Assembly: GCF_900094705.1 (NCBI RefSeq)
Contig: NZ_FMAR01000017.1
Span: forward strand, 56,814 to 120,813
Reading direction: 5' to 3'
Length of the DNA: 64,000 bases
Source: Chitinophaga costaii
Lineage (GTDB): Bacteria; Bacteroidota; Bacteroidia; Chitinophagales; Chitinophagaceae
Shown piece by piece: positions 36,455 through 45,371 of the stretch. The translations under genes were made by a program, and so were the position numbers. Position 1 is the first letter of the stretch. Each line of letters begins with the position of its first letter. The notes beneath the pieces were generated by a model that was given only the letters and a program-made list of their open reading frames with translations, made no database searches and was not told the DNA's origin.

Positions 36455-37831
36455 ATGAACAACAACAAGTTCCTATGGGCGACGGCTATTTGTGCCCTCT
36501 TTGTGCCCTTGGCAGTACATGCCCAATCTACCGCTCCCTCCACAGGAACCTCCACCAGTAGCCCTGCAATATTTGATGGCACTGCGGATTACCGGACATT
36601 TTCAATTGGTATAAATGGTGGCGGCCTGGGCGCAGTGTCTCCCACCGGTGGCTCAAATGACTTTACGAAATGGAAAGCCGATTTTGGCTACGGTGCCTAT
36701 GTAAAATGGCAATTGTTGCATAGCCTGGCCTTGCGTGCCGATTATCTGGGAGGGAAGCTTACAGGCAATAACGATGACAAACTAGGCAATGGTACCACTT
36801 CCAATAGTCCTTACAGTGAATTTGAAACCAAACTGAAATGGACCGCTACTTTGAGTGCGGTGGCTACGGTGGCCAATATTAACTGGTTGCACCGCAAGAA
36901 TTTCGTACAGATCTATGTATCTGCTGGTGGCGGTATAGCTGGTTACAGTCCCCGGATTACCCCGGTGGGCGGCGCTGAAGTAGATTATAAAGCTGGTGGC
37001 AAAAATATCCAGGAACTAGTAATCCCCGTGGGTGCAGGCCTTAAATTTAAACTGAGTGAAGGGATAAACTTGGATCTGGGTTACACCACCTACTTCACAG
37101 ATGGCGACAACCTGGACGGATATGTGCATGGTAGCCAGAAAGACAAATTTTCGTACGGTTATGCCGGTTTGGAATTTGTATTTGGCAAACATTCCAAACC
37201 CCAGCTGGCTTTCAGCAATCCTGCTGCGATCTTGTATGACAAGCTGGAAGCTCAAAAAGCTGCTACCGATCAGGTGCAGGCTCGCCTGAATGCTGAACAG
37301 GTAACCAACGATTCCCTGTCTGCCAATGTAGCCCGCCTCACTGCCGATCAGGATGGCGACGGCGTATCTGACTTCTTCGATAAATGCCCAGGTACACCAG
37401 CCGGCACCAAGGTAGATGGCAGCGGATGTCCCCTGCCCGTTCCGGAAGCACCTAAGGTAATTGAGAAAGTAACAGTAACCGAGGAAGACAACCGCGTAGT
37501 ACGCGAAGCGGTACGGAACCTGGAATTTGCTACCGGCAAGTCCAATATCCTGCCCCATTCTTACGAAACCCTGAATAAGGTGGCAGAACTGCTCACTACC
37601 CGTGGTTTTAGCCTGAAATTGGCTGGCCACACTGATAACGTAGGCAGCGATAGCAAGAACATGATACTTTCTAAAGACCGTGCAGAAGCTGTAAAAGCTT
37701 ACCTGGTAGGCCGTGGAGCTAACCCTACCCGCATTGAAGCGGTAGGTTATGGCGAAACCCAGCCCATTGCCAGCAACAAAACGCCCCAAGGCCGTCAAGC
37801 CAACCGTCGCGTTGAGTTTACCATCTACTAG
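36455..37831 (+). CDS. OmpA-family outer-membrane protein
   Basis: 458 aa with signal peptide (FLWATAICALFVPLAVHAQ). N-terminal eight-stranded-type barrel (about 45-250), a short coiled linker (LEAQKAATDQVQARLNAEQ), one thrombospondin type 3 calcium repeat (DQDGDGVSDFFDKCPGTPAG, 307-326) and a C-terminal OmpA peptidoglycan-binding domain (LAGHTDNVGSDSKNMILSKD; RRVEFTIY end). It anchors the outer membrane to the cell wall and is likely abundant. Followed by a strong 14-bp hairpin terminator. Confidence 0.93.
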   Translation: MNNNKFLWATAICALFVPLAVHAQSTAPSTGTSTSSPAIFDGTADYRTFSIGINGGGLGAVSPTGGSNDFTKWKADFGYGAYVKWQLLHSLALRADYLGGKLTGNNDDKLGNGTTSNSPYSEFETKLKWTATLSAVATVANINWLHRKNFVQIYVSAGGGIAGYSPRITPVGGAEVDYKAGGKNIQELVIPVGAGLKFKLSEGINLDLGYTTYFTDGDNLDGYVHGSQKDKFSYGYAGLEFVFGKHSKPQLAFSNPAAILYDKLEAQKAATDQVQARLNAEQVTNDSLSANVARLTADQDGDGVSDFFDKCPGTPAGTKVDGSGCPLPVPEAPKVIEKVTVTEEDNRVVREAVRNLEFATGKSNILPHSYETLNKVAELLTTRGFSLKLAGHTDNVGSDSKNMILSKDRAEAVKAYLVGRGANPTRIEAVGYGETQPIASNKTPQGRQANRRVEFTIY

Positions 37832-37917
37832 TAGCAAGTAAGTATAGGAGCGGTGCAAAAGGTTCGCAAACGGGCCTGGCATCGCTCATTGTACCCAATA
37901 ATATGCACCTTTTTTTA

Positions 37918-37966
37918 TAACAGCAGCCAGTTGTGTTTTGTAACATCACTGGCTGCTGTTATTTTT
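37918..37966 (+). terminator. Terminator of the OmpA-family gene
   Basis: Perfect 14-bp stem TAACAGCAGCCAGT / ACTGGCTGCTGTTA with a 16-base loop, followed by TTTTT. Its end coincides with TATTTTTG (37960-37967), a -7 box for the following gene. Confidence 0.85.
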
Positions 37967-37967
37967 G
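37960..37967 (+). promoter_or_regulatory. -7 box inside the OmpA terminator end
   Basis: TATTTTTG, exact TAnnTTTG, 83 nt before the GNAT start at 38051; uses the terminator's T-tract. Confidence 0.4.
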
Positions 37968-38050
37968 CAGTCCCTGTGAAACACCTCCTATACAACATGC
38001 GGCACTGCTGCAACAATCTGGGGAGGTATAAAAACAGGGGTATTGAGTGC

Positions 38051-38524
38051 ATGGACATTACGATCAGGAACATTACCCCCGGGGATAACGCTGTGCTGGC
38101 CAATATTATACGCATGGCACTGCGGGAACACAACATGGCCAGACCCGGTACCGTCTTCACAGACCCCACCACCGACCACCTGTACCAACTGTACCAGGCG
38201 CAACGATCGGCCTACTTCGTAGCAGAAGGCAACGGGCAAGTAGTGGGTGGCGCCGGCATAGGGCCGCTGGAAGGAGATGTGTGCGAGTTGCAGAAAATGT
38301 ATCTTTCACCCCAAAGCCGTGGGCAAGGACTGGGTAAAAAGCTCATCCTGCACTGCCTGCACTTTGCCAAAACCAATGGATATACACAGTGTTACCTGGA
38401 AACTGCTCCCGAACTGGAGAAGGCCGTTAAGGTATACGCTCACCTCGGCTTCCGAGACCTGCCAGGCCCTTTGGGCAATACGGGTCATTTTGGCTGCGAC
38501 CGGTGGATGATGATAGATTTATAG
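38051..38524 (+). CDS. GNAT-family N-acetyltransferase
   Basis: 157 aa. Start 38051 (MDITIRNITPGDN) is the family start; the longer frame from 37853 would read through the terminator hairpin. Motif A is CELQKMYLSPQSRGQGLGKK with the Q-x-x-G-x-G/A acetyl-CoA loop; motif B is YTQCYLETAPELEKAVKVYA. This is the yedL/ArgA-like small GNAT type. Substrate unknown. It lies 93 bp upstream of argS. Confidence 0.86.
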   Translation: MDITIRNITPGDNAVLANIIRMALREHNMARPGTVFTDPTTDHLYQLYQAQRSAYFVAEGNGQVVGGAGIGPLEGDVCELQKMYLSPQSRGQGLGKKLILHCLHFAKTNGYTQCYLETAPELEKAVKVYAHLGFRDLPGPLGNTGHFGCDRWMMIDL

Positions 38525-38617
38525 CCAGCTCTACCCAGGTCATCCACCCGGCGAATATCGCCACCAAATACTTAAAAAACACCGGCGATCCACGCCGGTA
38601 AGGACAAAATAGAAAAG

Positions 38618-40549
38618 ATGCAAGTAATACAAGCCATCAAAATAGCTGCCGCCCAGGGCATTAACGCCCTCTATCAGCAATCACTGACCGCGGCAGACAT
38701 TTCCATTAACACCACCAAACCCGAATTTGAAGGAGAATACACCATCGTAACTTTTGCCTTTACCAAATTCAGCCGCCAGCAACCGCAGGAAACCGGGCAA
38801 CGGCTGGGCGACTATCTCGTGGCTAATTTCCCCGCCCTGGTAGCCCGCTTTAATGTAGTCAAAGGATTCCTCAATATCACTATCGCAACAGATTACTGGA
38901 CAGGCTTCCTGCAAACACAATATAACAATCCCCGCCACGGCTTACAGGCCCCTAATGGCAAAAAGGTGATGGTGGAATACTCTTCCCCTAATACCAATAA
39001 GCCCCTGCACCTGGGCCATCTCAGGAATAACTTCCTTGGCTATTCAGTTTCGGAAATACTTAAAGCCAATGGCTATGAAGTAGTAAAGGCCAACCTGGTA
39101 AACGATCGCGGCATACATATCTGTAAGTCCATGCTGGCCTGGCAACTGCTGGGCAATGGTGAAACGCCTGCCAGCAGTGGGAAAAAAGGCGATCACCTGG
39201 TAGGAGATTATTATGTATTGTTTGAGCAGCTCCTTAAAGACCAAGCCAGTCCTATCATAAATCGTGTGCAAAGCGGCGACTACAGCGACTTCCAGGGCGA
39301 AACCCTCCAAAAGATCACCACCCTGGGCGCAGCCCTGCAAAAGCCAGCCGTACAGGCCGATCAGGAAAAACTAGGCAAAATAGAAGACGAGATCAAAGAA
39401 CTGGCGCGTAACCAAACCCTCATTATGCAGCAGGCCAAAACCATGCTACAGCAATGGGAAGCCGGTGATCCGGCCGTACACAGCCTCTGGGCAATGATGA
39501 ACGGCTGGGTATATGAAGGCTTTGATGCTACCTATAAAGCACTGGGTATAGACTTCGATAAAATGTATTACGAAAGCGAAACCTACCTGCTGGGCAAGGA
39601 CCTGGTGGCCAATGGCCTGGATAAAGGCATTTTGTTTCGCAAGGAAGATAACTCGGTGTGGATAGACCTGACAGCCGATGGGCTGGACCAGAAGCTGCTG
39701 CTGCGGGGCGACGGCACCTCCGTATACATGACCCAGGATCTCGGTACTGCCCGCCTGAAGTACGAGGAGTACAAAATGGACAAAAGCCTGTATGTGGTGG
39801 CAGATGAACAAAACTATCATTTCAAGGTGTTGCAGCTCATCCTCCAAAAATTGGGAGAACCCAGCGCACCGGGTATTGTACATCTATCTTACGGCATGGT
39901 AGAGCTACCCAATGGCCGCATGAAGAGCAGGGAAGGCACCGTGGTAGATGCAGACGACATGATCACCGAAATGGTGACCACTGCCGGCAACCAGACCCGG
40001 GAGTCTGGCAAACTGAAAAATTTCAGCGAGGACGAATTGCAACCCCTCTACGAAATGATTGGCCTGGGCGCTATGAAATTCTTCCTCCTGCGGGTAGATC
40101 CTAAAAAAAGGATGGTCTTCAATCCCGAAGAGTCCATCGACCTGCATGGCTTCACGGCCACCTTTGTACAGTACGCGCATGCCCGTATCAAATCCATTTT
40201 GCGCGAAGTAGGCGCCGAAGCACAGCAAGGGCTGGAGCATTTCCGCTACGCCGGTGAGTTACAACCTTTGGAAAAAGCCCTCATCCTGCTGAACGAACAA
40301 TTTGAAGTGATCTTAGACCAGGCCGCCGCAGAATACAGCCCTTCTGTTATAGCATCCTATGCTTTTCAGTTGGCCCAGCAATTCAACTCTTTCTATGGCG
40401 AAAAAGTTAATGGCAAATACACCTATTCCATTCTCGATGCCGAATCGGAAGAAAAGAAAAAGTTGCGCTTGCAGATCATAATCCTAACGGCCAATACAAT
40501 TGCCCAAAGCATGCGCCTGCTGGGCATTCGCGTACCAGAGAGAATGTAA
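38618..40549 (+). CDS. argS: Arginyl-tRNA synthetase
   Basis: 643 aa class I synthetase. Arg-specific N-terminal domain, then SSPNTNKPLHLGHLRNNFLG (HIGH motif as HLGH), the arginine-pocket segment, and GRMKSREGTVVDADDM in place of KMSKS. The anticodon-binding domain closes with SMRLLGIRVPERM, the usual RPERM ending. Charges tRNA-Arg. A 7-bp GC hairpin (38581-38599) lies 18 bp before the start. Confidence 0.97.
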   Translation: MQVIQAIKIAAAQGINALYQQSLTAADISINTTKPEFEGEYTIVTFAFTKFSRQQPQETGQRLGDYLVANFPALVARFNVVKGFLNITIATDYWTGFLQTQYNNPRHGLQAPNGKKVMVEYSSPNTNKPLHLGHLRNNFLGYSVSEILKANGYEVVKANLVNDRGIHICKSMLAWQLLGNGETPASSGKKGDHLVGDYYVLFEQLLKDQASPIINRVQSGDYSDFQGETLQKITTLGAALQKPAVQADQEKLGKIEDEIKELARNQTLIMQQAKTMLQQWEAGDPAVHSLWAMMNGWVYEGFDATYKALGIDFDKMYYESETYLLGKDLVANGLDKGILFRKEDNSVWIDLTADGLDQKLLLRGDGTSVYMTQDLGTARLKYEEYKMDKSLYVVADEQNYHFKVLQLILQKLGEPSAPGIVHLSYGMVELPNGRMKSREGTVVDADDMITEMVTTAGNQTRESGKLKNFSEDELQPLYEMIGLGAMKFFLLRVDPKKRMVFNPEESIDLHGFTATFVQYAHARIKSILREVGAEAQQGLEHFRYAGELQPLEKALILLNEQFEVILDQAAAEYSPSVIASYAFQLAQQFNSFYGEKVNGKYTYSILDAESEEKKKLRLQIIILTANTIAQSMRLLGIRVPERM

Positions 40550-40573
40550 AATGTAAAAGAGGTATAACAATAG

Positions 40574-40604
40574 CAAGGCCGGTAACCCAATGTTACCGGC
40601 CTTG
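40574..40604 (+). terminator. Hairpin downstream of argS
   Basis: Thirteen-bp perfect stem CAAGGCCGGTAAC / GTTACCGGCCTTG with five-base loop; no T-tract follows, so it may need a factor or serve as an mRNA 3' end. Confidence 0.65.
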
Positions 40605-40783
40605 CCCATTATATAATTTCGGTCCTTTACTTTGCCACAGCTAAACACAGTGCATGAAGGGAGCTTGCCGGCCCCGGCTGCACTGTGTGCATATTGGCTG
40701 TGGAGTATTCCCGATTCTAGAAATCTTGTTTAATCATGCTTTGCGGGCATAACATGTTCCCGTGTATTATGCTATTGTTAGGG

Positions 40784-41803
40784 TTACATGCTGGCGGGCA
40801 CACTGCTGTTTGCAGACAGTGCCCTATCACAAAGCGCGATTCCTTTATCAACGTTTCCCGCCCCTATATAAGATTTGCCCAGCATAAACAAGGCAAATGC
40901 GTTTTCGGGTTGCAAAGATAACAGTAAATTCCATTGAACAATCGCTTCTTTAAATTCCTGCCGGGTGTAATAGGTATGGGCCAGCAAATAAATAGCGGGA
41001 ATATCCTCAGGATGCAGACTCAGCGCCACCTCCAGCATTTTAATACCCTTGGCAGTTTGTTCCAGTTTAAGGCAGGCCATGGCCAGGTTATAATGGTAGG
41101 CTGTATGGAGCGGCAGTCCCAGGGCTGCTGCATGTTCATAATACTGAATAGCCTTCGTATAGTCGTTGATGTTAAAATATATCTTGCCCGCTTCGTAATA
41201 TAATTGAGATTGGGTGCTATCTATCCGGATGGCCTGTTGGAAGTAGTAAATGCTGGCCGCAAAGTTTCCTCCTGAGGCATATAGCCTGGCCAGCAGGCAG
41301 GGCGGCTCACTATTGCCCGGCATTTCTGCACAGGCCATCTTTAAAGCATCTTGTGCGGACATGCTGTCGTGCAGGGCGGCATAACATTGGCCTATGCGTA
41401 AACTTTCGCCGGAAACACCCTGCGCGCGCACTTGCAGGGCATAAGTAAGCGCTTGCTCGTAGGCATGCTGATCATAATAAACAGCCGCCAGTCCCCGTAG
41501 CGCGTAAATGTGACCTGGCTGGCATTCCAGCACAGCCTGGTATTGGGTAACAGCTTTCTCCGGTTGTTGCTGAATACGGTAAATATCCCCCAGTTGGAGG
41601 TAAGCATCTGTGAAAGGCTGGTAAAGATAAATAGCAGCGCTAAAGCGGGAAATAGCAGCCGGCAACTGGCCATTACTGCGAAGAGCCAGGCCCTCCTTGT
41701 ACAATTGCCTTGCTTTTGTTGAAGGGGTTCCAGCTGTGGCAAATGCCCCTGTCATACTAACAAACCCAAACATCAAAAGGCATAGGAAACGGTAAGGATT
41801 CAT
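40784..41803 (-). CDS. Exported TPR protein
   Basis: 339 aa. Start 41803 gives a standard signal peptide (MNPYRFLCLLMFGFVSMTGAFA); the ten extra codons to 41833 do not. At least seven TPR units follow, with canonical A-x-L-Y-x-A-G-x-x-Y spacing (YYEAGKIYFNINDYTKAI; YHYNLAMACLKLEQ). Expected in the periplasm as a protein-interaction scaffold. Flanked by argS and cdd but with no functional tie visible. Confidence 0.85.
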   Translation of the reverse strand: MNPYRFLCLLMFGFVSMTGAFATAGTPSTKARQLYKEGLALRSNGQLPAAISRFSAAIYLYQPFTDAYLQLGDIYRIQQQPEKAVTQYQAVLECQPGHIYALRGLAAVYYDQHAYEQALTYALQVRAQGVSGESLRIGQCYAALHDSMSAQDALKMACAEMPGNSEPPCLLARLYASGGNFAASIYYFQQAIRIDSTQSQLYYEAGKIYFNINDYTKAIQYYEHAAALGLPLHTAYHYNLAMACLKLEQTAKGIKMLEVALSLHPEDIPAIYLLAHTYYTRQEFKEAIVQWNLLLSLQPENAFALFMLGKSYIGAGNVDKGIALCDRALSANSSVPASM

Positions 41804-41932
41804 GCTAAAAATAAGCGATTGGTGACAAAACAAATATAATTTTAATTGTTATATAAATAAATTAATATACATAAAATTAAAATCTATTTTGACCAATGCA
41901 TCTCATTTCCTAGCGCTTACATTTCCCTCCTT

Positions 41933-42418
41933 TCACAACATATCTTCATTAGAAAAGGAGAATGGGAGCAACTGGCTGGCCTTTTCGATTACGAATATTT
42001 TACCTGTTTGGCCGCTCAGCAACAGGCGTATGGGGGTGGCGGTGCGGTTTTCGTATTCGCTGAGCGACTGCCGGCAGATGCCGCAGGGTGAAATGGGCCG
42101 GTTGCTTAGGCCTTGTTCATTAAAATAGCTCACAGCCAGGGTTTGTATAGCCATATTGGGGAATAAAGACGATACGGCCGATAAGGTAGTGCGCTCTGCG
42201 CAAATGCCTACGGGGTAGGAAGCATTTTCCTGGTTGGTACCAGTTACCACCTGCCCGTTGGCCAATAGAGCAGCTGCACCCACACGAAAGTGAGAGTAAG
42301 GCGCATAAGCATGCTGCGTTATCGCGCGCGCCCGTTGCAACAGGTGGGCATCTGCAGGTGCCAGTTCGGAAACGTCGTCGTAGACCTGATATTCAAAATA
42401 TTGCTGATGAAGGTGCAT
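41933..42418 (-). CDS. cdd: Cytidine deaminase
   Basis: 161 aa. Zinc site: Cys73-Ala-Glu75 (GICAERTTLS) with the catalytic Glu, and Cys112/Cys115 in PCGICRQSL. This is the tetrameric homolog type, with the substrate motif YSHFRVGAA. It converts (deoxy)cytidine to (deoxy)uridine in pyrimidine salvage. Followed upstream on the same strand by lepB, with a lepB terminator between. Confidence 0.95.
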   Translation of the reverse strand: MHLHQQYFEYQVYDDVSELAPADAHLLQRARAITQHAYAPYSHFRVGAAALLANGQVVTGTNQENASYPVGICAERTTLSAVSSLFPNMAIQTLAVSYFNEQGLSNRPISPCGICRQSLSEYENRTATPIRLLLSGQTGKIFVIEKASQLLPFSFSNEDML

Positions 42419-42445
42419 AGTGGAAAGTTAATAACAAATACAGAC

Positions 42446-42471
42446 AAAAAATCCCGCCACGTGGGCGGGAT
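42446..42471 (-). terminator. Intrinsic terminator of lepB
   Basis: Eight-bp stem ATCCCGCC / GGCGGGAT; on the minus transcript it is followed by TTTTTT. Lies 25 bp after the lepB stop. Confidence 0.85.
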
Positions 42472-42495
42472 TCCAATGCAACCGATCGTTGGGTT

Positions 42496-43680
42496 TTATT
42501 TTATCAGGCTAAAGAGGCGCCTCCAGCGGATGCTTCCGTTGCCATAACTCATCCAGATCATCCAGGCCTTGCCTACTACATGATCTTCCGGTACAAAGCC
42601 CCAGTAGCGGCTGTCCAGCGAATTGTTACGGTTATCGCCCATCATCCAGTAATAGTTCATTTTAAACGTATAGCTGTCAGTTGGCTTGCCATTGATCACG
42701 AAGTGACCGTTATTTTCTTCCAGGGTATTATTTTCATACACATGAATAATGCGGCGGTACAACGCAATATTGGAACTGTCGAGGTGTACGGTTACCCCTT
42801 TTTTAGGAATATATAGCGGGCCGAAATTATCCTGTGTCCATTTGTAATGGTTGGGATCTTGCGGCCACACGCTGAGGTAATCGTTTTGCAAGTCCAGGTG
42901 AATATCTGACACGATCGGGAATGCCTTCACTGCGTTGGCAGCAGTATGGGTCATATTATACTGGAAAAGGCCCTGGCCTTCGCTGGAGGGAGGGTCTGTA
43001 ACATCCAGTTCTTGCAGCCTATCCTGGTTTATTTCATCTCCATTGGTCTTTACCTGGTAGTAGTTTTGGCTACCGGGCGGAATGGGGGCTTGCTGGCCGT
43101 TTATAAATACCACTGCGTCTTTAATTTGCAGGGTATCGCCCGCCTCGGCTACGCAGCGCTTAATGTAATTCTCCCGTTTGTCTACCGGGCGGCTGGTTAC
43201 ATGAAATTGTGTCCATACTGCCTGTCGGCCGGCGTCTCCCCCACCTGCATTGCGCACCAGGCCATAATAGCTCTGGTCCTGCATTTCAAGGGCTACCGTA
43301 TCGCCCTCGGGGAAATTAAATACTACCACCTCATTGCGGTGAATATCGGAGAAGCCTGGTAGGCGGTGGTATTTCCATTGCACCGATTCGGAATAAGCTT
43401 TCGTGTATTTAGTAAAAGGCAAGGTGTGATGGGTGAATGGCACGGCCAGGGGGGTCATCGGAATGCGTGGACCGTAACTTACTTTGCTAACGAACAGAAA
43501 ATCGTTCACCAGCAATGTTTTTTCCATAGAAGGGGTTGGGATCGTATAGGCTTCAAATATAAACGTTCGGATCAGTGTAGCAGCGATAATGGCAAAAATA
43601 GCTGCATCCAGCCATTCCCTTACCGCCGACTTCTTTTTCTTCTGTCCATCCTTGTTCCTGCGCCAAAATGCAAGGTTCAT
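42496..43680 (-). CDS. lepB: Signal peptidase I
   Basis: 394 aa, longer than typical because of an insert of about 150 residues between catalytic boxes, as in many Bacteroidota. One N-terminal membrane helix (LDAAIFAIIAATLIRTFIF), nucleophile Ser51 in TPSMEKTL, general base Lys174 in NYIKRCVAEAGD, and the structural MGDNRNNSLDSRYWGF box. It cuts signal peptides from exported proteins on the periplasmic side of the inner membrane. Confidence 0.94.
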   Translation of the reverse strand: MNLAFWRRNKDGQKKKKSAVREWLDAAIFAIIAATLIRTFIFEAYTIPTPSMEKTLLVNDFLFVSKVSYGPRIPMTPLAVPFTHHTLPFTKYTKAYSESVQWKYHRLPGFSDIHRNEVVVFNFPEGDTVALEMQDQSYYGLVRNAGGGDAGRQAVWTQFHVTSRPVDKRENYIKRCVAEAGDTLQIKDAVVFINGQQAPIPPGSQNYYQVKTNGDEINQDRLQELDVTDPPSSEGQGLFQYNMTHTAANAVKAFPIVSDIHLDLQNDYLSVWPQDPNHYKWTQDNFGPLYIPKKGVTVHLDSSNIALYRRIIHVYENNTLEENNGHFVINGKPTDSYTFKMNYYWMMGDNRNNSLDSRYWGFVPEDHVVGKAWMIWMSYGNGSIRWRRLFSLIK

Positions 43681-43811
43681 GCAGTCGGATTTAGATATTT
43701 TAAAAGAACAAATATAATATTCTGGTCATTGCCACCTAATATTCAGGCATAAAAGTTTCTTAAATTTTATCTGTGAAGCCCTACATTCGTTTTATAAGTG
43801 GAGCCATAAAT

Positions 43812-44684
43812 TTGAACAATTTTAGTATTAAAGATATTGAACACCTCACGGGCATAAAAGCTCATACCCTGCGCATTTGGGAGCGGCGGTACCATTTGTT
43901 GTTACCTAAACGCAAAGACACCAATCACCGGACTTACAACAACGACGATCTTAAAGCCTTGCTCCGGGTAGCTCAACTGTACCATAGGGGTAAGAAAATC
44001 TCTCATATTGCAGCCATGAGTGAAGAGGAGATCAAGGCAGCCACCCTGGCCAGCCTGGGGAGCGCCCCTTTTTTTATAGCCTACCTACACCAACTCATTG
44101 AAGCTACTTTGGATTTTGACCAACTGCGTTTTGAGCGCACTTTCCAAAACATGCTCGTGCATATGGATTTTGACACCTGCATAACGCAAGTGATTTATCC
44201 CTTCCTGCACCGCATTGGGCTATTGTGGCTAACAGACCATGTAATTCCCGCCCAGGAACACTTTGCCTCTACCCTCATCCGCAGTAAACTGATCGTGGCT
44301 ACCGATGGACTGAATACACCACTACATGCAGCAAATCATTACCTCACTTTCCTGCCGGAAGGTGAGTTGCACGAAATACCCCTGCTTTACATCAATTATC
44401 TCCTGAAAAAAAACGGGAAGCTGGTAACCAACCTGGGCCCGGATGTACCCATGGAAGATATTGCCTACTTTGTACAACAGAAGCAACCTACCCACCTGCT
44501 TACTTACCTGATCACCCAGCTTGCCCAGCCCGACCTGAGCGCTTACATAGCACTGGTAAAAAATAGGAGTGGCGGGGCCCAAGTGCTGGTGCTTGGACCA
44601 GTTGCAGCGCAGCTTCGCCACTTTGAAGGCATCACCATCCTCTCTTCTACCAGCGAGCTGGAAACTTACCTGCAACATCATTAA
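43812..44684 (+). CDS. MerR-family regulator with CarH-like B12-binding domains
   Basis: 290 aa from the TTG at 43812 (NNFSIKDIEHLTG), where family homology begins; a GTG at 43773 would add 13 residues. N-terminal MerR helix-turn-helix (IKAHTLRIWERRYHLLLP). The middle domain keeps the CarH cobalamin-capping motif W-x9-E-H exactly (W139, E149, H150; LWLTDHVIPAQEH). The C-terminal domain keeps the lower-ligand histidine, H187 in GELHEIPLL, although the following Gly of E-x-H-x-x-G is Pro, then LGPDVPMEDI as in CarH. It may be a light-sensitive, adenosylcobalamin-bound repressor. No carotenoid genes are adjacent. A TAAATTTG box overlaps the TTG. Confidence 0.82.
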   Translation: MNNFSIKDIEHLTGIKAHTLRIWERRYHLLLPKRKDTNHRTYNNDDLKALLRVAQLYHRGKKISHIAAMSEEEIKAATLASLGSAPFFIAYLHQLIEATLDFDQLRFERTFQNMLVHMDFDTCITQVIYPFLHRIGLLWLTDHVIPAQEHFASTLIRSKLIVATDGLNTPLHAANHYLTFLPEGELHEIPLLYINYLLKKNGKLVTNLGPDVPMEDIAYFVQQKQPTHLLTYLITQLAQPDLSAYIALVKNRSGGAQVLVLGPVAAQLRHFEGITILSSTSELETYLQHH

Positions 44685-44692
44685 CATCCTTG

Positions 44693-45343
44693 CTAGTCCA
44701 GTAATACCTGTAAGATGGCATTCATTTGCTGATGCCGGTTCAGCACCATAAAGTGTCCACCGCCCTGAATAACATGGGTAGGTTTTACATTGCGAAAAGG
44801 GAAGGGCCGGTCTTTGGTACCATGAATGTGATAGAGCGGGGCGGGTATGGTATTGCTTTGCCAGTGAATAATGGTGCGGATGGCCCAACGCAGGTACACG
44901 TTGTCCTGCCTGGAGAGAAAGGATTTCAGCAATTGTTCGTCTTCCTGCGTTTCTATGTTATTGTAAAATTTCACCACCGGGTAGCGCGATTGTAAAATAA
45001 GTTGATCTGGCAGGTGAAGAAGTCCCAGACGGCGCACCCAATTGAAGTAGGCCGGTTTTTCTGCCGAGCTTTTAATGCTGGATACCAACACCACTTTTTT
45101 TACGGGTATTTGCTTGGCTATTTCCATACTTAGGATGCCGCCAAATGAAACGCCCATCAGCACGGGGTTTGGATAAGCTATCTGCTCCACAAAGCGGGCA
45201 GCATAGGCAGCAATGCTTTCATCTGGCGATACCGGTGTAAGCCAGGGCAAATGATGCACTACGTAATTTTCGGGGAAACGCAATTTTTGAAACAGCCTTC
45301 CATCGGCGCCCATGCCGCTAATGAGATAAATGTGTTGTGGCAT
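44693..45343 (-). CDS. Alpha/beta hydrolase
   Basis: 216 aa. Oxyanion/HG-type start (YLISGMGADGRLFQ), nucleophile Ser in GVSFGG, an acid in HIHGTKDRPFPF and the catalytic His in GGGHFMVLNRH. A small esterase or lipase-like enzyme without lid; substrate unknown. Convergent with the MerR gene with an eight-bp gap. Confidence 0.83.
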   Translation of the reverse strand: MPQHIYLISGMGADGRLFQKLRFPENYVVHHLPWLTPVSPDESIAAYAARFVEQIAYPNPVLMGVSFGGILSMEIAKQIPVKKVVLVSSIKSSAEKPAYFNWVRRLGLLHLPDQLILQSRYPVVKFYNNIETQEDEQLLKSFLSRQDNVYLRWAIRTIIHWQSNTIPAPLYHIHGTKDRPFPFRNVKPTHVIQGGGHFMVLNRHQQMNAILQVLLD

Positions 45344-45371
45344 AGCAAAAGATTGTACAATGTCCGTTGTA

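Noticed and set aside
37853..38050. N-terminal extension of the second GNAT protein
   Set aside because: Would translate the OmpA terminator hairpin; family homology begins at 38051.
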